Below, one piece after another: positions 1 to 12,700 of a DNA stretch of 64,000 nt. Within the stretch, counting starts at the first letter, position 1. Every line of letters starts with the position of its first letter. The DNA is taken from assembly GCF_003473485.1 (NCBI RefSeq), contig NC_053043.1, positions 19,408,001 through 19,472,000 of the forward strand, written 5' to 3'. The DNA comes from Medicago truncatula. Its lineage: Eukaryota > Streptophyta > Magnoliopsida > Fabales > Fabaceae. A program made the position numbers and the translations under genes. The notes below the pieces were generated by a model. It did no database searches and was not told the origin of the DNA. It saw nothing but the letters and a program-made list of their open reading frames with translations.

Positions 1-240
1 ATGCCTATATAATTGAAATATTTTCACCATCTCTTGCCATTTATGTATAAATAGTTTCTTTAACCAAGACCTGTAAATGCTCGAGTTGAGATATCTCATA
101 AAGTCGTCATATTTTCTTAATACATGACTAAACTTCTCAAGAACATTTCTAAGTATATACCAAAGATAAAATCAATGTCGAGTGTTTGGAAATACCTCAA
201 AGCAAAACTTCTAGATCCATAGTCAAAAGATTCGTCTCTA
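1..240 (-). pseudogene. FAR1-related / MULE transposase fragment (copy A)
   Basis: The first ~200 bases are about 90% alike to 2195-2390, in the same orientation. On the minus strand both encode a broken stretch resembling the part of FAR1/FRS and MULE-type transposases that follows the first catalytic Asp (a 'WHILRNVL'-like run, then a region ending near a 'HKWQEMV'-like run). Stops and frame changes rule out a working gene. The left end is cut by the window edge. The bases near 200-225 reappear in inverted form at 1595-1620, so the two copies may belong to one rearranged element. Confidence 0.5.
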
Positions 241-1590
241 AATGAGTGTTTGTTAATGAATTATTTAAGCGGGAAATGTCTATTTGAAATTACAATATTT
301 CTTAAAAGTTAATGTTGTTTAAGAATTTGTTTATGTTTTCCTAAAAAGAAATTGTTCATGTTACAACACTTTAGAAAATAAAAATTTAAATACTTCTTAT
401 AATGTTGAAACCTGATTTTCTTTTATTTAAAAAATATAAAGCTATTTTGAGTATTTGTTTTTTAGAAAATTATTGTCAATAAATGATGAAATTGTTACGG
501 AGGACTCGAGTTCGATTCATGTATGAAATAATTTTTAATCAAACTTTACTTACCTCATGGCCTAACTTCGAATCACTAAAATTCTTTTCTTTAAGAATCG
601 GAGGATTAACCTAAAAAAATAACCAAAACAAATATTTTTATATAATCTCCAAAAATAAACATTAAATTACTAAAATATTTTACGGAAAAATGACTTGTAC
701 TAAATGAAAGAAACGGATCCGTAGTAGTATATGTATCAAATACTAGTAAACATTCCCTCAAAGAAAAAAGTAAACAAACATTTATGTCCCTAAAGTTGAG
801 CAATCTCTAAATGTAAATATTCAAAGTTTTGATTCTCTCTTGTGCTCATTTTGGTGGAGTAGTTTGTCTTTTTCAAAAAATTGAAATAACAAATTAGTTT
901 AATAAATTCAAAATATCAATCAATTTTGTCTTTCTACCCAAATATTTCTGTTAATAATCATCATCAAAATTAATAAAATACTTACACATTAACTTGAATT
1001 GTCATAAAACAAACAAGTATGTATGTGTTTGGTTTGACGTTATGCACAACAAAAACGAGTTGTCTATCATAGTTATCTGTGTAATATTTACAGTAAAATG
1101 TAGAAGCTCCAAATTAGAGGGTTTCGATTTCGTACATTTGGAGGAGGATTCCAAACACATCCTATAATCTTTAGAGTATGTAAGATCAGCTTCGTTGCAC
1201 TTTAGTTGATCTTAGCAAAACTGATATGTACTTTGGAGCATTATGATAATCTCTGCACTTTACATGACTATTACTAGCACGATTTTCATATCTTCTGGCA
1301 AGCACCTTGGGCACATCAAACCTTCCAGATACAAGGTTGACATTAACGACAAGTACATTATATTAACGACAAATATATTATGTAAGATCAATGTATTATT
1401 TTTGGCACGTCCGCGAATCAAAGAGGATCACAACATATTCCATTCCTATGCCATATTTCGGTTTACTCCACCGCCCCGTTCTCATAAAATAGATTTATAA
1501 AATTTGCTTTAAAAAACTTTCTCCATATATAATTATTACGATTTTGCTGCAACTTGGAGTGTAGATGGTAAACATTTTCTAAGGTCACAC
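241..1590. other. AT-rich spacer, no gene recognised
   Basis: Low-complexity AT-rich DNA with stops in all frames. The only open stretch (1243-1500, +, 85 codons) has no recognisable motif and is not supported as a gene. Confidence 0.5.
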
Positions 1591-2520
1591 GCAGTGACGG
1601 ATCCAGAAGTTTTGCTTTGAGGGAGCAACATTTCATCATCCATATGAAAGTATTGATGAGACAGCGAAGACACCGACAACAAGAAGTGTCATCAATGAAT
1701 GTCTACTAAGATATCCATTAAACTCAAATAAATGACATAAATAATATATTTCAGCTTTTGATGCATCCCACTCTACAACAAACTCTTCATTTTTCTGAAA
1801 GTCTAAGATTTCTACGGTGGTAATTTGATTGTCTTTAGTCTCATTCAAAATATGAGTTCCAAGTAATCCCAAAACTTCAACTTGAAATTTCATGAAGATT
1901 TCATGTGTACAATTTGCTTTTCAAACAGTGAAGGTGTTTTAAGAATCGGTTCCGTGTGTCATGTATTAAAATCAATTACTTGTTTTTTTGTCTCTTCTCT
2001 ATCTTGCAAGGAAACTATATATTTTTCAACAAACTCATTTAATGTAGTTTTATTATAACCTACATATTTGTCGAAAAATGAATTAATGCTCTCATATATC
2101 TGAGTTGTTGACATACCACAAAAAAAAGTATCCATTATGTAAATAGGAACTCAATGATCATGTTTATCATATAAAGACTTAATTCACCCATACCCATATA
2201 ATTGAAATAATTTCACAATCTCTTGTCATTTATGTATAAATAGTTGCTTTAACCAAGATATATAAATGCTCGAGTTTAGATATCTGATAAAGTCGTCATA
2301 TTTCTTAATACATGACAAAACTTCTCAAGAACATTTCTAAGTATATGCCAAAGACAAAATCAGTGTTGAGTGTTTGGAAATATCTCTCTGATAGTCACTT
2401 TTATTGCTCTATCTTGATCACATATTATTGCAATTGGAGGTTTTACGCCCGACGTTTTGAGCCATGTTTTCATCATCCATATGAGAGTATTTGAGGTCTA
2501 ATCTACTAGTAATGTGTAAC
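1590..2520 (-). pseudogene. FAR1-related sequence / MULE transposase-like pseudogene
   Basis: Read on the minus strand from about 2480 down to 1636, the sequence gives three recognisable blocks of the FAR1/FRS family, in the family's order. First comes a block with the DDE Asp ('CDQDRAIK', ~2385-2475). Second is the 'GMSTTQIYESINSFFDKYV' block typical of the region before the SWIM finger (~2070-2140). Third is a SWIM-like remnant in the open frame 1636-1893, where one ligand Cys appears replaced ('YYLCHLFEFNGYLSRHSL'). Frames shift and stops lie between the blocks, so this is a pseudogene. FAR1-family genes derive from Mutator-like transposases; which of the two this was cannot be told from the fragment. 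Confidence 0.7.
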
Positions 2521-3186
2521 CAAGTAACCTTGACTGAAAGTTATTATTCACACCAATAAAAGGAGAACATGACATTTTATACTTATTTGTATTAAATGAA
2601 ATAACATCTCGAAACTCTTGATAATAATCTCTATATTTTTCATCTACTTAAAATAAATTTCTTACATGATATAATCTATGATTTAAATAGTAACGATAAC
2701 TCATATATGATATGACTATCATAATAAACTAATATAAGAAATGATAACAATAACTCATAATGATATGATAACAATATAAACTTTGATTTAAATAATAACA
2801 AGGAAATATGTCGTACTAGTACATGTCAATGGTGAGAAATGGAAATAAAAAAAATAAATAAAGAGTGAAAGCAAGTTAGAACATGAACATGATTTCATTG
2901 ATAGAGAAAATAGGTTTAATCAATTTTATGAAAGCAGCCAATTTCATTGATAGAGAAGAACCTGAAAGTGAACATGAAAAGAATGTGTGTGTGGGAGTTG
3001 GATCACATGAGATAAAAAGTTAAAAGCTAATTTAATAATAAAAAATAAAATAATTAGTAACACTAAAAGGATGAACCAGTCATCAGTAGATTGAATTAAA
3101 AAAATATAACACATGACTAATTTTTATTTAATGTGTCAAAAGAGTGAACTAGTGGTGTGACCTTAACATTTCTCTAAAAATATTAC
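2521..3186. other. Spacer, nothing recognised
   Basis: AT-rich sequence without open reading frames of note or repeat structure I can define. Confidence 0.5.
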
Positions 3187-3189
3187 CTA

Positions 3190-3191
3190 CC

Positions 3192-3266
<75 letters not shown>
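3190..3266. repeat. Compound microsatellite (CA)n-(TA)n
   Basis: An uninterrupted run of about 16 CA units passes directly into about 21 TA units. Such a tract is expected to be length-polymorphic. Confidence 0.97.
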
Positions 3267-3271
<5 letters not shown>

Positions 3272-3286
3272 GAATTAAATTACACT

Positions 3287-3632
3287 AAAGTAATGTTGAA
3301 TCAATGTTATACCATTCAATATAGTTTTACTCGATTAATATTTTCAAGTTTGACCGTTAATTATAAGTTTATATCATATAGGTCATCTATGTAAAATTTT
3401 ATACAAATCGAAAATTATTTGATATGTTTTTGTGAACCACTAAGATTAACGATGTTCTATAAAAATGAATAAATTGTTTATCTTGATGGGTCTCAATAAC
3501 ATATCAAATGATTTTAGTTTTATGTGAAAATTTACATGGATCATCTAAATGATATAAACTTATAATCAAACGGTCAAATTTGAAAAATATGAATCGAGTA
3601 AAACGATATTGAATGGTATAACATTACTTTTG
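3287..3632. mobile_element. Foldback MITE, ~345 bp
   Basis: The left arm (~3287-3430) and right arm (~3490-3632) are inverted copies with scattered mismatches, starting 'AAAGTAATGT' and ending with its complement. There is no coding capacity. This is the shape of a non-autonomous foldback element. No clear target duplication was found, so the family is unassigned. Confidence 0.75.
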
Positions 3633-3639
3633 AAATGAT

Positions 3640-4980
3640 GCTTGTAATTTTGTTATACCTTATGCCTGTAATTTTTATTAATAAAAATAGTGAGTTGCCT
3701 AAGTTTGTTTTGTACTATCAGTATCAGTTAACTAAGCATACATGTGCAGTTTTAGATACACGACAGTTTCATTATTTCTCCTTAACTTGGCAGGTCCAGT
3801 GCAAACACAATTAATTCATTCATTTATATTATACATGACATGTCCATTTCATTCCTTCACTGGCAACAAAAATATAATATGGATTGATAATTAGAAAGTT
3901 TTTAGTTGAAGCGAGTGACAATCATGTGTTTCGAACAATAATCAAATTTAAGCCGTGACACTAAAAACAAATTTTGTTGTGGAGCTTATATTGTTTTCTT
4001 TTATCCATCATTGTCCTTGTGTAAAGGGTTGAGTTTATATTGTGACACTAAAATTGAGAAGTTATACATTGTAAATTCAATATCAAACTAATAATAACAT
4101 TACCATAATTCAATCAATATTGTAAAACAATCAGATCTTACATAATGTCAAAACACTTAAACAACAAGCCAAGACATGAATTCACAATCAAAAAGGAACA
4201 ATAACGTGCACCCCAAAACGCTGTCAGACCCCCAAAACAAACAACCAATGTAGCAACAACAACCAGCAGCAACAAGGAAAAAACCCACACCCACCTCTGA
4301 ACCAACCCAAGTCTCAATGCCATGTTGAAATATTTAATTATAATTTATTTAATTATAATATTCCAATAATTATTATATGGGCATATATATATATATATAT
4401 ATATATGTTTTAATTATTTTATCTATTTATTTTTAAGGGCCTTAATTATTAGTGATCAAATAATGAAAAAGGCTTATTAAGTTTCTATTAAAATAATAAT
4501 TAATTATTTAAGTGATATGGACTTGGATACGGGTGGATGTTCGGATGGTCCATTAAGGAAATAATGGGATCCTCAATTTACCCTACATGCCTATTGGGTT
4601 TCCATTGGTTTCAAACAAGTCAATAAAGAAATAAGAATGATTTAGAAAGTTATTTAAAATCATGCAAAGTTTTCTTGAATATATTTTTGAGTTCGTCTAT
4701 ATTTAAGAGTTTATAAACAGATGTTCCAAAAAAAACATTTATGAGTCCTAAATTTATGTGTAAAAAATCATTTAAATACATCTTGACTTTACAACATGAC
4801 CAAAATACATCTCGACAAATTTTGTAAGGATAAAAAAAAAGTGTCTTTTTTTTATAAAGACAAAAAAATTGATAATTTTGTCGGAACGAAAAAATATTCA
4901 AACTCTCGATGGTAATGTCAACAAACTAACTTACAACTTAGTAGTTACTACTCTCCACCTCAAAATAAAAATAAAAAAAC
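3640..4980. other. Spacer with AT microsatellite
   Basis: AT-rich sequence with a short (AT)n tract at about 4383-4406. Open stretches at 4138-4323 and 4650-4901 (-) show no family motif and are biased only by base composition. Confidence 0.5.
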
Positions 4981-4984
4981 TTAA

Positions 4985-5250
4985 ACTTGCTTCGTCCTAA
5001 ATTATAAATTGTTTCAACAATTTCACATAAATTAAGAAATCTAATCAATTTTGTATAAAAAATAGAAAGTATTAGGAAAAAAATATGAATTATTTTACAA
5101 AATCATCATTCATTGATGATATGAAAAAGATAAAATCAGAGAAATGAAAAAAGATAGAGTAATAAATAGTTAAGAATATAACATAAAATATAAGCTTCAT
5201 TAAAATTGTAAAAACGACTTATAGTTGACACAAATTTTTCTTCCTAAAAT
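4985..5250. mobile_element. Degenerate Stowaway-like MITE
   Basis: Clearly related in sequence along its whole length to the better preserved elements at 23188-23472 and 57512-57785: the 'cgtcc-aaattata' start, the 'attaagaaatgtaat' block, and the 'gagtaataaatagttaag' block. Both ends are worn. Confidence 0.6.
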
Positions 5251-5436
5251 AACATTTTTTGTCAAGTTGTTTGATGGGTTAAAATTCATCTGTTAAGGTA
5301 AATAAGTAGAGTATCTGATGTTTGAAACCCGACTCCCATACATAGATAACAATACATTATTTTGTCAATTGATATATACTCACGATGACAAAACTACGGA
5401 GGAACTTATTAAATCAATTCTCTATCAATAAAAAAA

Positions 5437-6316
5437 GAGTAAATAGTCAATTTCCCCCCTGAAATTGTAAGTTTCATCAATTACCCCCCTGAAATTAACA
5501 AAACTTCAATTACCCCCCTGAAATTTCACAACGTTAGTCAATTTACCCCCTCCGTCAAATTTTTCTGTTAGTGAACATGACGTTTTGCAAATACCCCCCT
5601 GAAGTTTTGCACTTATGTGCAAAATGCCCCCCAAACTTAAAAATTTATATTATTTTTTTCTTAAAAACAAACAATTAATAGTTAAATATTAAAACTAACT
5701 ATTAATTTTGGAATTTGGGAAAACTACATGCATATATACATCAAAATAGGCTCCAAAATGGGAAAAAATATGTATTTTTTAAAGTGACAATAATGGGATG
5801 ATTTGTGGATTAATATTGGGGGTTGTGTAGTTTAAATGGTTTGAGCAAATTGTTGAAGGAGTTGGAGGAGTTAAAAGACTAAGATGGTGAAGGAGAAAAT
5901 ATAAATTTAAATCTGATTATTAATTTGTTTATAAACCTCTAAAAATAATAATTTGTCTATTAGAAATAACCATTATTGTCACTTTAAAAATAAACATTTT
6001 TCCCTATTTTGATGTATATATGTATGTAGTTTTTCCAAACTCCAAAATTAATAGTTAGCTTTAATATTTAACTATTAATTGTTTGTTTTTAAGAAAAAAA
6101 TAATATAAATTTTTAAGTTTGGGGGGCATTTTGCACATAAGTGCAAAACTTCAGGGGGGTATTTGCAAAACGTCATGTTCACTAACAGAAAAATTTGACG
6201 GAGGGGGTAAATTGACTAACGTTGTGAAATTTTAGAGGGGTAATTGAAGTTTTGTTAATTTCAGGGGGGTAATTGATGAAACTTACAATTTCAGGGGGAA
6301 AATTGACTATTTACTC
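5437..6316. mobile_element. MULE-type foldback element with 9-bp target duplication
   Basis: Terminal inverted repeats of about 350 bp each (left ~5437-5797, right ~5968-6316) begin GAGTAAATAGTC and end with its complement. The arms contain a phased run of 'cccccctgaaatt' motifs. A perfect 9-bp direct repeat, ATAAAAAAA, flanks the element at 5428-5436 and 6317-6325. A 9-bp duplication with long inverted repeats is characteristic of Mutator-like elements. The element ends ~400 bp before the RED start codon, so its arm lies in or near that promoter. No transposase is present. Confidence 0.9.
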
Positions 6317-6642
6317 ATAAAAAAATTATTGGTCCCGTGAGCACAACTCAATTGGTAGGACAATACATTATTATATGGGGTCGGAGTTCGAATCACGAAC
6401 ACGTGAATTCTAGCCACTAGAACAAAAAAATTTATTGAATTAGTTTCAATAAAAAAACCAAAAATATTTTTTTTTAGAGGCCAAAAATTACTTGTTTTAT
6501 ATCTTTCCTTCAATTCCTCATTTTTTCTTACTTTCGCCCAAAAGTCCTGAAAGTGAAGGATATTTCCGTAATTTAAAACCTCTCTAATCTCCTTCATTCA
6601 CCAGCAGCAGCTTCACGTCTTTCTTTCTCTCGTTCCCTCGCA

Positions 6643-6651
6643 AAACCCTAA
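6643..6651 (+). promoter_or_regulatory. telo-box in RED/SMU2 leader
   Basis: AAACCCTAA lies 67 bases before the start codon, just after a pyrimidine-rich tract (CTTTCTTTCTCTCG). This motif is common in the leaders of plant genes for translation, replication and RNA-processing factors active in dividing cells. The sequence match is exact; function is inferred. Confidence 0.55.
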
Positions 6652-6717
6652 ACCAAAAACAAAACTCAATCCAAAAATTCAATCTCACATTTCAACACTT
6701 TCAATCGAGTTTCAAAT

Positions 6718-9700
6718 ATGACACAATCGAAGAAAAATCACAAAGATAAACCAATTCGCCGCAAGTAAGTTTCATCCAATCTCATTTTTTTTTACAAAAT
6801 CATAGTATTTTTTATGGAGTGGGAGGTGCAAATAGTAACTTCTGTGGGGTGCAAATAGTAAAGTGTTTGAATTTGTACAGGGAAGAGAAACCGGAAGAAC
6901 CAGAATTGCCAAAATATAGAGATCGAGCTAAAGAACGTAGGGAAGATCAAAATCCTGATTATGAACAAACTGAACTTGGTTTTCATGCTGTTGCTCCTCC
7001 TGGTACCGTTGATATCAGGTAAAGTTTCGATTTTTGCCTTTTTGTTTTTTAATCAATGCATGAAGCACAAAAAAGAGTTTTTTTTTTGTTGGGTGTGAAT
7101 TGGCGCGCAACTATGAAGACTAATCTCTCAAGCAACCCAAATGGGTGGCGAACTATCAGTTTTAATGTTGTTGCATACCCAAACTTGAGTTTGAACTCGA
7201 GACGATAGTTAAGCTAGAAGAGACTTTTTTTGGTATTGTCTAATGTTGATTATGTTTTATAGGGCATCTGATGCGCACAAATTGTCTATTGAGAAGAGCA
7301 AGTACCTTGGAGGTTCGTCTTGTACTTTTATTTTGTTCTACAATGATTAATATTATCTTGGTTTGTGCTATGGTATAATGAAATTTTAACAAACCGGTAG
7401 TGTAGAAAAAAGACTTGTAGATTTTGAAGTAAGGTGAGTAGATAGATAGATAGAGGGTATTCGAATCAGAAAGGTAGAGAAAGACGTAGTCATGTAGGAA
7501 AACTATATGAGAAACTATTACGAAAGATTTAGATATTATTGAATTGGATACATATACGATATATGATAGAACACTATGATGTCGTTTGATCCATGTAGCC
7601 GACCCCACTTAGTCGGAAAAAGGCTCGGTTGTTGTATTGTTCTAAAAGCTGTCTTGGTTTGCAAAGAAATAGTTAGTCTTAAAGCAGTGTTGTCAAATAG
7701 CAGCACTGTAGTTTAATGAAATTTTAACAAATGACTATTTGTTCTCAAAACTGTCTTGGTTTGCAAAGAAAGTTATTTTAAAAGTAGCATTGTCAACTGG
7801 CCGTGCTATAGTTTAATGAAAGTTTAACAGACTGCTATTGTTCTAAAAGCTGTTTTGGTTTGCAAGGAAACTGTTAATCTAAATTCAGCGTTGTCAAATG
7901 GCTGCGCTATAGTGTAATGAAATATTAATAAACCACTGTTGTTCTGCGATACACAATTTAGTACAAAGTTTTGTCAAATAGCAATAGGAGACTGGTCTGG
8001 TTTGTTACATTTTTGGCTCTCTGCCATGAGCCATCGACAATACAGATAGCGTGCTTTAGTACTGTAGCATAGTGGAATTGGAACAAACCAATATTTTTTG
8101 CGATCTGCGATTGACACACTGCATAAAAGCTTGTTTTAGGTCTCTTCTGCATGTTCATAAAATTGTTAATTACTATATAATTCTTGTTTCTGGGAAGGTT
8201 TATTACTTTGGTGCATTAGAAACCTAAAAATAAATTGAACATTCACTTGTTGTTGTCATCCTCATCATGACAATAATTCAACAACTAGAAACAATGTCTT
8301 TTCCCACTAGATGGGGTTGACTACATGGATCAAGCAAAGTTGTAATTTTTTTATCATAAATCTTATCGAATAATATAATCTTTTAATGCTTTTGTATATA
8401 GGTTATTTGGGTCTCCTTCTATACCTAGTTATTAGAGTCTGGACTATATTTAATTTGCTCTAGCCTCCTAATCGATACATCTATAGGTGTCTTCCAAGAA
8501 TCTCAAAACATCGTAAATGAGTCTCTACTAGTACTAACATTTTTAAACAATGGGGTCTACCCCTACTTTTTCTCTAATACTTTTGTTTCTACTTTTATCT
8601 TGCTGTTTGATCACTTATCCATTGTATCATTCTTATTTGTGCAACACTGAACTTACCTTTTCATAGGCTCTTTACTACCCAACATTCAGTGTTGTAGTTG
8701 TGCGATAAAAGTGTCATCTAATTCTGACTTCTGAGTGGTATTTTTTTGTCAAATGTTACCCCTAAGTGTTCTTCCATTTCATCTACTCTGGTTGGATCTT
8801 GTAATTGACATCTCCTTCTGTTTCTTCGTTATTTTGTGAATTAGACCTAATATTACCTAAACCATGCTGCTTAGTAAATAGTTCATTCTCCAATTTTCAC
8901 CTCGAATTTAGCAATTATGTACCTCCTTCCAGATCATCAATGATTTGTTCCATAAAGATTTAACAAAGTTTTACGTTGGTTGTTATTTGTCTAACGCAAC
9001 CCTCCTTATTTGTAGGAGGGGGGCTGGGTCGGGCTTTGTGATGCACATACGCATAGTTGTCATCCTAAACCTCGATGATCTCAAATTTCCATATATTGTA
9101 GACTCTAATATCTAGTGAGTAGGTTTTAACTTGGAATTTTGAATTTCCTATGCTGCATGCCTCGTGATATTTTCTTATTCAGGTTTATATTCTTACGCTT
9201 TTGATTACATTTTGACATTCTTGCTTTATGATAGAGTAGGTTAAAACATGAAGCCCTAACTGAATGTGTTATTTTAATAACTTACCTTGTTTGCGTTAAT
9301 TACATTGGTCAGGTGATGTGGAGCATACACATTTGGTTAAAGGTTTGGATTATGCTTTGCTGAACAAAGTAAGAAGTGAGATTAAGAAGCCAGATGCTGG
9401 GGATGATGGCGATGGGAAACCCAGGTGACTGAGTCAGAATTTTCTGCAGTAGTAGTTATGTGGTTGTACTGCTATCAATTAAAGCATTTTATTGTCCTTT
9501 AAAAATTGTTTAGTAAAATTTGTTCTTTTGTAGGGCACCCAAGGAAGACCAGAAAGTGTCAATCCGCACAGCAGTTGCTAAGGTTCTTTTGTAGATTTAT
9601 ATAAAATAGGAACTGGAGAATGATTTTACAATTTACGTTGAAATTGAAGCTGACAGTTGAGAATTATTGTCAGCCGTTGGTATTAATACTTTTACTCTTT

Positions 9701-12700
9701 ATTTCAGTCAGTTTATCAGTGGATAGTCAAGCCACAGACCATTAGCAAGACAAATGAGATGTTCCTCCCTGGTCGAATGACATTCATTTATAATATGGTG
9801 AGTATCTCCATTTTGTTGACAAGGTTCTGTTGTTTACTAGAATAGATGATGGTTATACTCTTATAATCATAGAATTGGCGTGTATAGTCTTGCAACATGT
9901 ATGCGTGTGTACTTGTACTCCAAGACATGAACATTTGGCCTTTTGCAATCTACAGATGTTCTCAAATGCTCTTGTTTTGTGCATGATTATGTGTGTAGAA
10001 AACTGTTCTTATAATTATTTGAGAAATGAAAGGAGTGAATCTTGACTATTAGTTTATATGGACAGAGAAGACTCAAAATTAATCCATCTGATGATCATAT
10101 GACTTGATATTTTAACTAGTGGCTAGTACTAATGCATATTGCATCTGTCTTTATTTTGATTTGCATCGCATTACACATTGCAATGGATATTGGACCTGTT
10201 TGGTACCCACAAAATATATCCATTATGAGTAGGGTAAACCTGATGGCATAGGCATTTTCTTGTACTTCGTAGATATAATCTCAACTCTGAACTCAATGCT
10301 AAAATAGCTAGACAGTTGTAAGTTATAAATTGGGTTCAGTAAGATGCACTCATAATCTCAATTCTGTTACATCATTGATGATTTAGGTGCTTCATAACTA
10401 CCCCATTCTCCTCAAGTAATATTGTTTCAAACAACAAAAAATCTAGTTGAAAAATCCATGTGGATTGATTCAATCAAAGGAATTTCAAAATAGCTCTTCT
10501 TCCACACAACCTTGAGAAAAAAATAGTTAATGAAGGAACAGCTATATGCAATTATTGCAACATGCATATGGCAAGTAGAAGATCTGATGGAAAAACCATT
10601 TGCATAAACATTGAAATTTGTACAAGAAGACCCTATAGGAATATAAGATAATCAATCTTGTTAAAAGTGCAAAATATAGATGGTGGGTCGTCTAATTATT
10701 TGAGTAACAGATTAAGAAAAAGACCTTATAAGTGTATCTGCTACTATCAGAATATTTTGGATGGTAGTTTGGATGTTTTTAGTAAAATATCTTGATTTGA
10801 TCTTAAAAGATATTCAAATGTTTTTTCTTTTTTTATAGACCTATTCTTAATGGTTAATTTGTTAATGGGAGGGGGATTTGAGGATTATGCCCTAGAACTC
10901 CTTCATAATACTTCTTCAATGCTCCAGCCCATACCACTGAACCACTCCTTTGGAGACTTTTGATCGGTGTTTAGTCAAGTTCTAATAATAATAATAAGGG
11001 TTTGTCTAACATGTGCAATATTGCACATGTTAAGGTAACTAAAAGTAGTAACTTTTCATTGAAAACCAACAATTATTGATTAAAAGTTACATATTTAATA
11101 CAAAAAACACAAGTTCCAAGTCAAAGTTACTACTTTAAACTTCTTAACATGTGCAAATTTGCACATGATAGAAAACCCTAATAATAATTTGTTATTATCA
11201 ATTTATTATAGTTAAAATGTGAGTAATGGATAGGAGTACACTCACTTAGTTACCTAGTGGGTAAGAATACTTTTTCAATTATCGGTATGTGGATGAGTAT
11301 CATAGTACCCTAGCCATTGCTATCTCAGTGATAACTTAACATTATAATACTCAAAGTAATGACAGGAAAAATCATTTGTGAAGTTGAGGGTTAAACTCAT
11401 GTATAGACTAGTGTATCCAATCTTATTATAATATTTTTTAAAAAAAATTCTCTGAAAGCATTTTTCTGACATAACTTATGTTTAATCTGGTAGGAGAGCG
11501 GATACCATCATGATATTCCAACAACCTTGCACCGTAGTAAAGCTGATTGTCCAGTGCCCGAGGTTTGTGATCCTGCAATTACTCTTATGTTTGACAGCTT
11601 GTCTACACCTTTACATTTTCCTAATATACTTTGCTTTAATTTGGAACAGGAAATGGTTACAGTTAATGTTGATGGATCTGTTCTAGATCGAATTGCTAAA
11701 ATAATGTCATACCTTCGTCTTGGTTCTTCTGGAAAGGTCCTAAAGAAGAAGAAAAAGGAAAAAGATGCTAAAGGTATTGTTCCAAGAAGATTATTTGTGA
11801 AGTAGGGTTATTATCTTATAGATGCATGCTAATATTGATTCATACAGTTTTCATCAAAACCATGTTTCTGGTAGGTGCATTATTATTTTATGTAAAAGAT
11901 CACAATGGTTTTTTTTTTTTTTTTTTTATTGCTTCGCTGTCATGATTTGTGGTGATCATGTTTTTGATGTGGGGTGAAAAGCTTTTGATTAGTTTGAGTG
12001 GCATAGGTCAATGATGTGAAACACTTTCCCCTCTTATATGCATTTTTTACTTAAAAAAAAGGATTTAATGGGTAATAAATTCCTTACACTCTCTTATACC
12101 CCAGGGAAGTTTTTGGCTGTTGGTAATGGATATGACAAAGAGGATAAGCTGGCAAAGGTTGAAGGTGTGGGGACAAAGTATCATACAGAAAGAGAACCTA
12201 TCCTTCCACCTCCACCTCCCATGAAGAAAAATCCTATTATTTCAAGAGAGAATCAAGGTCCAGCTGTTGCTAGAGAAGAAGATGATGACATTTTTGTTGG
12301 TGAAGGTGTTAACTATGAAATACCGGGTCCCCCAAGTCCTGTCTCTGAAGACATGGAAGAATCTCCGAAAAACAAAGAAAGACCTCAATATTTTGCTGAA
12401 CCTGAACCTGAACCTGTTTATGGTCCTATCCCACCTGTGATGGATCAAGGATGGCAAGAAACGGTAAGTTGATGCTATGTATTTTAATTTTGGATTGCTG
12501 ATTTACTTTGCAACATAATTGGAAATTTTTTCGCACTCCTGTTATAACATACATGTTGTCTCTTCTCATGGAACAAACATTTTAGTATGGATACCCTTAA
12601 TTTCCATTTTCTTCATTCTCATCATCTTCAACACCTACTCATTCATTATCATTCATTTGGAACAACTAAAATATTTTGTTCTCATTTTGAGATTTTACTT

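Noticed and set aside
3190..3266. CRISPR-like or satellite array
   Set aside because: It is a plain dinucleotide microsatellite; no spacer-repeat structure exists anywhere in the window.
7240..7608. 122-codon minus-strand frame
   Set aside because: It is the antisense of RED exon 3 plus an RTE LINE remnant; the plus-strand reading explains the sequence.
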